Assembly: GCA_963835085.1 (NCBI GenBank)
Contig: CAWIED010000001.1
Span: 2,914,001 to 2,978,000, forward strand
Direction: 5' to 3'
DNA from: JBDIAG01 sp963835085
GTDB taxonomy: Bacteria > Actinomycetota > Actinomycetes > Actinomycetales > CAWJMD01
DNA length: 64,000 bases
Made by a program: the position numbers and the translations under genes
In this document: in pieces, positions 59,383-64,000 of the stretch
Position numbering within the stretch: position 1 is the stretch's first letter
How the letters are laid out: the number at the start of each line of letters is the position of its first letter
Notes under the pieces: generated by a model
Seen by the model: only the letters and a program-made list of their open reading frames with translations
What the model was told of the DNA's origin: nothing
The model's database searches: none

Positions 59383-61059
59383 TCAGGCCAGCGGCCCGCT
59401 CACGATCTCGTAATCGAGGTCGAGTTCCCCGTCGGGGTCGACGCTGAGCAGAATCCGTCGTCGCCAGTGGGCGTCGTCCACGTCGGGATAATCCTCGCGA
59501 TAGTGGCCGCCGCGGGTCTCTGCGCGCATGGTGGCCACCTGGGTGAGAGCCGAGGCGATCTGGTGCAGGTTGGTGGTCTCCCATTCCCAGACGGCCGGCA
59601 CGTCAGAGGAATCGGTGGCGATCTGGGCCAACTGCTTGGCGGCGCGCACCAGGCCGACCTCATCCCGGATGACCCCCGGCCCCGTGGTGGCGATCTCCTG
59701 AACCCGAACCCGGGCCGCTCCGGAGACCAGTCCCGGAGCACCCGAACGTGCCACCGGCTCGCGAGGTGGCAAGTCTCCGGCGCCAATCCTGGCCGGAATG
59801 TCGTCGGCCACTCGATGTGCAAAGACCAACCCCTCGAGCAGCGAGTTCGACGCGAGCCGGTTGGCACCGTGCACCCCTGTGCACGAGGTCTCGCCGATGG
59901 CGTACAACCCTGGCAGGCTGCTCCGGCCGTGCAGCCCCACCCGGATGCCGCCGGAGTGGTAGTGCTGGGCAGGGGCCACGGGCACGAGGTCTTCGGCCAG
60001 GTCGTAGTTGTGCACGGCGAGGGCAGCCTGGATCGTGGGGAACCGCTCGGCGATGAAACCGGCACCCAGGTGCCGGGCGTCCAGGAACACGTGATCGTCG
60101 CCGGTGAGGGCCATCTGCCGCACTATCGCCTTGGACACGACGTCACGAGGTGCAAGCTCGGCCAGCTCGTGCTGGCCCACCATGAAGCGGTTGCCGGCCA
60201 CGTCCACGAGGTGAGCGCCCTCGCCCCGCACCGCCTCCGAGATCAGCGGCAACTGGCCGCGGGCGCCGGCCCCCAGGTAGAGCACGGTGGGATGGAACTG
60301 CACGAACTCCAGGTCGGCCAGCACTGCACCGGCTCGCAGTGCGGCGGCGGTGCCGTCGCCGGTGGCCTCCTTGGGGTTCGTGGTGGCGGTGAAGACCTGC
60401 CCGATTCCTCCGGTGGCCAGCACGACCGCCTTGGCCAAGGCGGCGCCGACCCCGTCCCGGCTGCCTTTGCCGATGACGTGCAGACTCACACCGCACACCG
60501 GGCCAGGCCTGCCGTCTGCGTCCGGCGCTGCCGTGAGCAGGTCGAGCACCACCGCATGCTCGATCACCTCGATACCGCGATCGTTGCGCACCTGCTCGAG
60601 CGCGTCGATCAGCGCGCGTGACACCTCAGCTCCGGTCGCGTCGCCTCCAGCATGAACGATGCGGTCGGCGTGGTGCCCACCTTCGCGGGTAAGCAGCACC
60701 TCACCGTTGGCTCCGGTGTCGAACTGGGCTCCCAGGCCCATCAGCTCGCGGATCCGGTCGGGGCCCTCAGTGACCAAGACACGCACCGCGTCGACGTCAC
60801 ACAGGCCCACGCCGGCCACCAAGGTGTCTGCCAAATGCGCCGCGGGAGAATCGGTATCGGCTAGAGCCGCCGCAATACCGCCCTGCGCCCACAACGTCGA
60901 GCCCGATGACAGCACCGTCTTGGTGACCAGCAGCACCTTGCCCACCTTGCGCCGCAAACGCAGCGCCGCCGTTAGCCCCGCGATGCCGGAGCCGACGACA
61001 ACCACGTCGGCGGTCGTCGTCCAACCCGGCGATGGTGCGGCAAGGCGACGTGCAATCAC
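59383..61059 (-). CDS. nadB: L-Aspartate oxidase
   Basis: 558 aa, FAD enzyme that makes iminoaspartate for NadA in NAD synthesis. The FAD-binding start is DVVVVGSGIAGLTAAL, with LWAQGGIAAAL next. TREGGHHADRIVHAGGDATG and FVQFHPTVLY, then HYHSGGIRV and GLYAIGETSCTGVHGANRLASNS (as IGETSCTGVHGANRL) are active-site and flavin motifs. GTG 61059 overlaps the panC stop (GTGA). No nadA is visible in the window. Confidence 0.95.
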   Translation of the reverse strand: MIARRLAAPSPGWTTTADVVVVGSGIAGLTAALRLRRKVGKVLLVTKTVLSSGSTLWAQGGIAAALADTDSPAAHLADTLVAGVGLCDVDAVRVLVTEGPDRIRELMGLGAQFDTGANGEVLLTREGGHHADRIVHAGGDATGAEVSRALIDALEQVRNDRGIEVIEHAVVLDLLTAAPDADGRPGPVCGVSLHVIGKGSRDGVGAALAKAVVLATGGIGQVFTATTNPKEATGDGTAAALRAGAVLADLEFVQFHPTVLYLGAGARGQLPLISEAVRGEGAHLVDVAGNRFMVGQHELAELAPRDVVSKAIVRQMALTGDDHVFLDARHLGAGFIAERFPTIQAALAVHNYDLAEDLVPVAPAQHYHSGGIRVGLHGRSSLPGLYAIGETSCTGVHGANRLASNSLLEGLVFAHRVADDIPARIGAGDLPPREPVARSGAPGLVSGAARVRVQEIATTGPGVIRDEVGLVRAAKQLAQIATDSSDVPAVWEWETTNLHQIASALTQVATMRAETRGGHYREDYPDVDDAHWRRRILLSVDPDGELDLDYEIVSGPLA

Positions 61060-61922
61060 TGAGACGCCCCCAGCACCAACGGCACGTTGTCGATCAACCT
61101 GGTGGAACCCACGTAAGCGGCCACCGCCAGCAACGCCTCGCCGCTGTACCACTCAGGCACGTCCGACAGCGTTCGCGGATGCACGAGGGCAAGGTAGTCG
61201 ACCCGGCAGAGTGGCTCGGCCACCAGCACGTCACGGGCCGCGCGGCGCACCCGGCTGGCACCCTCGGGGGCCGCCAACTCCCCGGCCCGCAGAGCCTTCG
61301 AGAGCACCAGGGCAACCTCGCGATCGAACGCCGTGAGGTAGGCGTTGCGGCTCGACATGGCCAGACCATCGGGCTCCCGGACGGTCGGTGTGGCGATCAC
61401 CTCGACGGCGAAGTCCAAGTCATGCACCATCCGACGGATCAGTAGGAGCTGCTGGGCGTCCTTCTGGCCGAAGTAGGCGTAGTCGGGCTCGATGATGTTG
61501 AGCAGTTTGCACACCACCGTGAGCACTCCGTCGAAATGCCCCGGACGTGAGGTGCCTTCGAGAACTGTGCCCAACGTGCCCGAGGAAATCGTGATGCCCG
61601 GGGTGCCGTCGGGGTAGATGACGTCAGGGCCGGGTGCGAACACCAGGTCGACCCCCTCGGCGGAGAGCAGCTCGAGGTCTTTGTCGAGGGTGCGCGGATA
61701 TTTGGCGAGATCTTCACCCACTCCGAACTGCAACGGGTTCAGGAAGATCGTGACGATGACCGACGTGGCCTTCTTACGGGCGTCCCGAACAAGTTGGGCG
61801 TGACCCTCGTGGAGCGCTCCCATCGTCATCACGACTGCCACAGGGCCCGGCAGGGCGGTTCGGGCGACATGGAACTCGTCGCGGGTGCGGGCCAGGACGG
61901 GGTGGGTGGCTGCGTCGCTCAC
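61056..61922 (-). CDS. panC: Pantothenate synthetase
   Basis: 288 aa. It joins pantoate and beta-alanine using ATP. VMTMGALHEGHAQLV carries the HIGH-like motif (HEGH). FLNPLQFG, GTSRPGHFDGVLTVVCKLLNII (as GTSRPGHFDGV and KLLNII), YFGQKDAQQL and MSSRNAYL (the KMSKS equivalent) are intact. GTG 61922 is the likely start, with TAGGTT 8 nt upstream. nadB follows with a 4-nt overlap, the usual actinobacterial order. Confidence 0.95.
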   Translation of the reverse strand: MSDAATHPVLARTRDEFHVARTALPGPVAVVMTMGALHEGHAQLVRDARKKATSVIVTIFLNPLQFGVGEDLAKYPRTLDKDLELLSAEGVDLVFAPGPDVIYPDGTPGITISSGTLGTVLEGTSRPGHFDGVLTVVCKLLNIIEPDYAYFGQKDAQQLLLIRRMVHDLDFAVEVIATPTVREPDGLAMSSRNAYLTAFDREVALVLSKALRAGELAAPEGASRVRRAARDVLVAEPLCRVDYLALVHPRTLSDVPEWYSGEALLAVAAYVGSTRLIDNVPLVLGASQ

Positions 61923-61942
61923 GGGGGGACAACCTACCCGGC

Positions 61943-61948
61943 TAGTTT
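61943..61948 (+). promoter_or_regulatory. -10 box of the isomerase gene at 61955-62863
   Basis: TAGTTT followed by 6 nt (GTTCAG) and ATG 61955; leaderless spacing. It is divergent from panC, only 32 nt apart start to start. Confidence 0.5.
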
Positions 61949-61954
61949 GTTCAG

Positions 61955-62863
61955 ATGCTCGTAGGCATCGATGGATTCTGTTTTCACCGCTACTTCGGCC
62001 TCTCATACCCGGACTTGGAGCCCGAACCCGACACCCGCCTCACCGCCGCAGCCGTGATCGACGTCTGCGCCGAGCTGGAGGCGGACGGGGTCGCCATTGA
62101 GGACTTCATGCTGCCCGACGATCGCGACCTCGCACTGCGAGAGGCGAGAGCGCTGAAGCAACAGGCGGCCGATGCCGGCCTCACCCTGATGTGGTCGTGG
62201 GGACATCCCGATGGGCTCGGCTCAGGTCGTGATCGTGCGGCACTCGACGACCTGCTCGCCCACGTCGAGCTGGCCGAGGCCGCCGGAGCATCGGTGATGC
62301 GGATCTGCGCCGGAGGACGCAACACCCGACCGCGACGTTTCGCCCAGCAACGCGATCTACTGCTGCCGATGCTCGCGTTTGCGGCAGAGCAGGCGTGGGC
62401 CGCCGGGGTGCAATTGGCTGTGGAGAACCACGGGGATCTACTGGCCGCCGAGCTGGCCGGGATCGTCGGAGCCATCGGTCATCCCGGGCTGGGGGTGTGC
62501 CTCGATACCGGTAACAACCTGCGGATGCTCGAAGACCCCGCCGAGGCGATCCGCGTGCTGGCTCCTTATGCCAAGGCCGTGCATCTGAAGGACATCGCCG
62601 CGCACCAAGGCGACCCCAAGACGTTCACCTTCTGGCCGAGCGTGCCCGTGGGCAAGGGACTGATCGATGTGCCGGAGGCGCTCTGGAATCTAGCCGAGGC
62701 CGGCTTCGACGGCATGCTGGCTATCGAGCTCGACTACCTGCACCCGAATTGGAATCTCGACGAGCGGGCCGCCCTGGCGGAGAGCCTGGCCTACGTGCGG
62801 CCTCTGGTGGCCGACCTCGATGACTCAGGTGAGCTTGACCAGTCGGGCCAGTCTGATGAGTAA
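61955..62863 (+). CDS. Sugar phosphate isomerase/epimerase (TIM barrel)
   Basis: 302 aa, xylose-isomerase-like barrel. LVGIDGFCFHRYFG is strand 1. The metal ligands are likely Glu in QLAVENHGDLLA, Asp in GVCLDTGNNLRML, His in AVHLKDIAAHQG and Glu in MLAIELDYLHPNWN. A C-terminal acidic tail (DDSGELDQSGQSDE) is disordered-looking. Substrate unknown. It has no similarity in detail to the other barrel at 38409-39221, beyond the fold. It sits between panC and the DUF2520 gene. Confidence 0.85.
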   Translation: MLVGIDGFCFHRYFGLSYPDLEPEPDTRLTAAAVIDVCAELEADGVAIEDFMLPDDRDLALREARALKQQAADAGLTLMWSWGHPDGLGSGRDRAALDDLLAHVELAEAAGASVMRICAGGRNTRPRRFAQQRDLLLPMLAFAAEQAWAAGVQLAVENHGDLLAAELAGIVGAIGHPGLGVCLDTGNNLRMLEDPAEAIRVLAPYAKAVHLKDIAAHQGDPKTFTFWPSVPVGKGLIDVPEALWNLAEAGFDGMLAIELDYLHPNWNLDERAALAESLAYVRPLVADLDDSGELDQSGQSDE

Positions 62864-62967
62864 GGGGGCCACCCCACCTCCCCTTCGGCGCAGATGAGGG
62901 ATGGTTCAGCTGCCCAGCCGCACGTCCGAATCGGTCGTCTTGCACGCGTGGTTGGGCTCGCTTTCGA

Positions 62968-63009
62968 GCGCTGTGGCGATGCCCCGCCCGCCGGGGCATC
63001 GCCACAGCC
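62968..63009. repeat. REP-like palindromic element, copy 7 (perfect)
   Basis: GCTGTGGCGATGCCCCG and CGGGGCATCGCCACAGC are exact reverse complements: a 17-bp stem with a 5-nt loop. It lies between convergent genes, 57 nt before the DUF2520 gene end. Confidence 0.9.
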
Positions 63010-63065
63010 CACCGACGCTGGCTGGAACATCCGCTCAGCCGCTGCCGACGCAGGTCAGGACACGG

Positions 63066-63989
63066 TCAGAGCGGATGGTCCGCCAGGGCTTCGAGGAGGG
63101 CCGCCACGGCCTCGGGCTTGAGCCGACCTCGGGCAAGCGCCCGGTCGGCGGTAGCCCTCGCCAGGGCGCGATAGCTAGCCAGGATGTCGGCGGAATCTGC
63201 TGCGGCGCGACCGATCTCATGGATATGGGAGCTGACCGTACCGGCATCACCGCGAGCCACGGGGCCGGTCAGGGCGTCGTCGCCCCGGCGCAATGCGTTG
63301 TCGAGCGATGCCGACAGCAACGGCCCCAGCAGTCGAGCGGGGTTCTCCACACCGGCCCGCGTGAGCAGGTCTCGCGACTGCGCCACGAGCGTGATGAGGT
63401 GGTTCGAGCCATGGGCCAACGCCGCGTGATACAGCGCTCGATCGGCCTCGTCGATGACCACCGGTTCGGCACCCATCTCCACCACCAGGGCCTGCGCCAC
63501 CGGCAACACTGGCCCGGGCGCGGTCACGCCGAAACAGCAGTCGACCAGCCGGGAAAGGTCAAGACTCGTGCCGGTAAACGTCATGGCAGGGTGAATTGCC
63601 AACGGAATGGCGCCACACCGAAGGGCAGGCTCAAGCACGCTGGTGCCATATCGGCCACTCGTGTGAACGACGAGCTGCCCCGGCCGCCAGGTGGCGGTGG
63701 CCGCAAGGCCTGCCACGAGGTCGGCAAGAGCATCGTCCGGCACAGCGAGCAGCACGAGCTCGCTGCGCTCGACCACTGTGGGCACGTCGAGCACCGGTAT
63801 GCCGGGCAGGAGTAGTTCGGCCCGCTCACGGCTGGCCTGCGACACCGCGCTGACCCCCACCACCGCGTGCCCGGCAGCCCGCAATGCGCTTCCGAGCACC
63901 GCACCCACTCGTCCAGCTCCGACGATTCCGACCCCAAGCCGGCCGGGCCGCTGGGTCGGTGGACGCGTCGCCGGGGGTCGCTCACTCAC
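63066..63989 (-). CDS. Rossmann-like and DUF2520 domain protein
   Basis: 307 aa. The NAD(P)-binding start is LGVGIVGAGRVGAVLGSAL, with VLLAVPDDALADLV and VHTSGRYGTSVLEP next. The C-terminal DUF2520 domain has IPLAIHPAMTFTG and YHAALAHGSNHLITLV. It resembles ketopantoate-reductase-like or 6-phosphogluconate-dehydrogenase-like folds. It usually precedes panC in actinobacteria, so a role in pantothenate synthesis has been suggested, though unproven. GTG 63989 has AGGAG 5 nt upstream. Confidence 0.88.
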   Translation of the reverse strand: MSERPPATRPPTQRPGRLGVGIVGAGRVGAVLGSALRAAGHAVVGVSAVSQASRERAELLLPGIPVLDVPTVVERSELVLLAVPDDALADLVAGLAATATWRPGQLVVHTSGRYGTSVLEPALRCGAIPLAIHPAMTFTGTSLDLSRLVDCCFGVTAPGPVLPVAQALVVEMGAEPVVIDEADRALYHAALAHGSNHLITLVAQSRDLLTRAGVENPARLLGPLLSASLDNALRRGDDALTGPVARGDAGTVSSHIHEIGRAAADSADILASYRALARATADRALARGRLKPEAVAALLEALADHPL

Positions 63990-64000
63990 CTGGTGCTCCT

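Overview
The window is 64 kb of high-GC chromosomal DNA from an actinobacterium. Supporting markers are Lsr2, a BldC-like helix-turn-helix protein, a 32-aa bS22/AURKAIP1-type protein, the radA-disA pair, C5-pathway heme genes hemA-hemC-hemD-hemB-hemL, menaquinone genes next to ResB/CcsB-type cytochrome c biogenesis, and many GTG starts. Gene order and content suggest Propionibacteriales or a relative, but I cannot place it closer. Almost everything is core metabolism. I see no phage, transposase, CRISPR array, rRNA or tRNA gene.

Layout. 0-2.9 kb: a SWIM zinc-finger protein coupled to a DUF5691 protein (cut by the window edge) and a PQQ-type glucose dehydrogenase-like lipoprotein. 3.0-4.7 kb: a ribbon-helix-helix regulator behind a clear operator, then a PHB-depolymerase-family esterase. 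4.8-12.6 kb: menE and menA, then on the other strand a histidine phosphatase, resA (frameshifted), ccdA, resB, ccsB and a DUF4229 gene. 13-16.7 kb: a threonine dehydratase-like enzyme and a PadR-controlled 14-TM drug exporter. 16.9-28.8 kb: the heme block (hemL apart; hemA-hemC-hemD-hemB overlapping) with a DMT transporter and a coiled-coil protein at its end, plus MalY-like, pirin and MarR genes. 28.4-33.6 kb: glutaredoxin, PlsC-like acyltransferase, SDR epimerase, bS22, BldC-like protein and AcuC. 33.7-39.2 kb: TrkH/TrkA potassium uptake, proC, proline dehydrogenase and a TIM-barrel isomerase. 39.3-47.2 kb: a Cys-rich protein with a methyltransferase, radA, disA, a phasin-like protein, mutY and two membrane proteins of unknown role. 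47.2-54.1 kb: clpC, a FhuF-like protein, lsr2, a 57-aa membrane protein, lysS and nadC. 54.2-59.4 kb: a heterodimeric ABC exporter and an MFS transporter. 59.4-64 kb: nadB, panC, a TIM-barrel isomerase and a DUF2520 protein.

How it fits together. Heme made by the C5 branch and menaquinone from MenE/MenA supply a respiratory chain whose c-type cytochromes are matured by CcdA/ResA/ResB/CcsB. NadB, NadC and PanC feed NAD and CoA. RadA, DisA, MutY and ClpC deal with DNA damage and protein quality. Many genes here look leaderless: a TANNNT box sits 6-8 nt before the start codon, which helped choose starts.

Most unusual points: (1) seven copies of a ~40-bp palindromic element, always between genes and close to 3' ends, with compensatory changes in the stem; (2) disA appears to start at AUC behind a good Shine-Dalgarno; (3) resA carries a one-base frameshift that removes its cis-Pro half; (4) textbook operators in front of the RHH and PadR genes; (5) several unrelated tandem-repeat patches (73, 35, 21 and 15 bp); (6) a small membrane-protein gene between lysS and lsr2 that is easy to miss.
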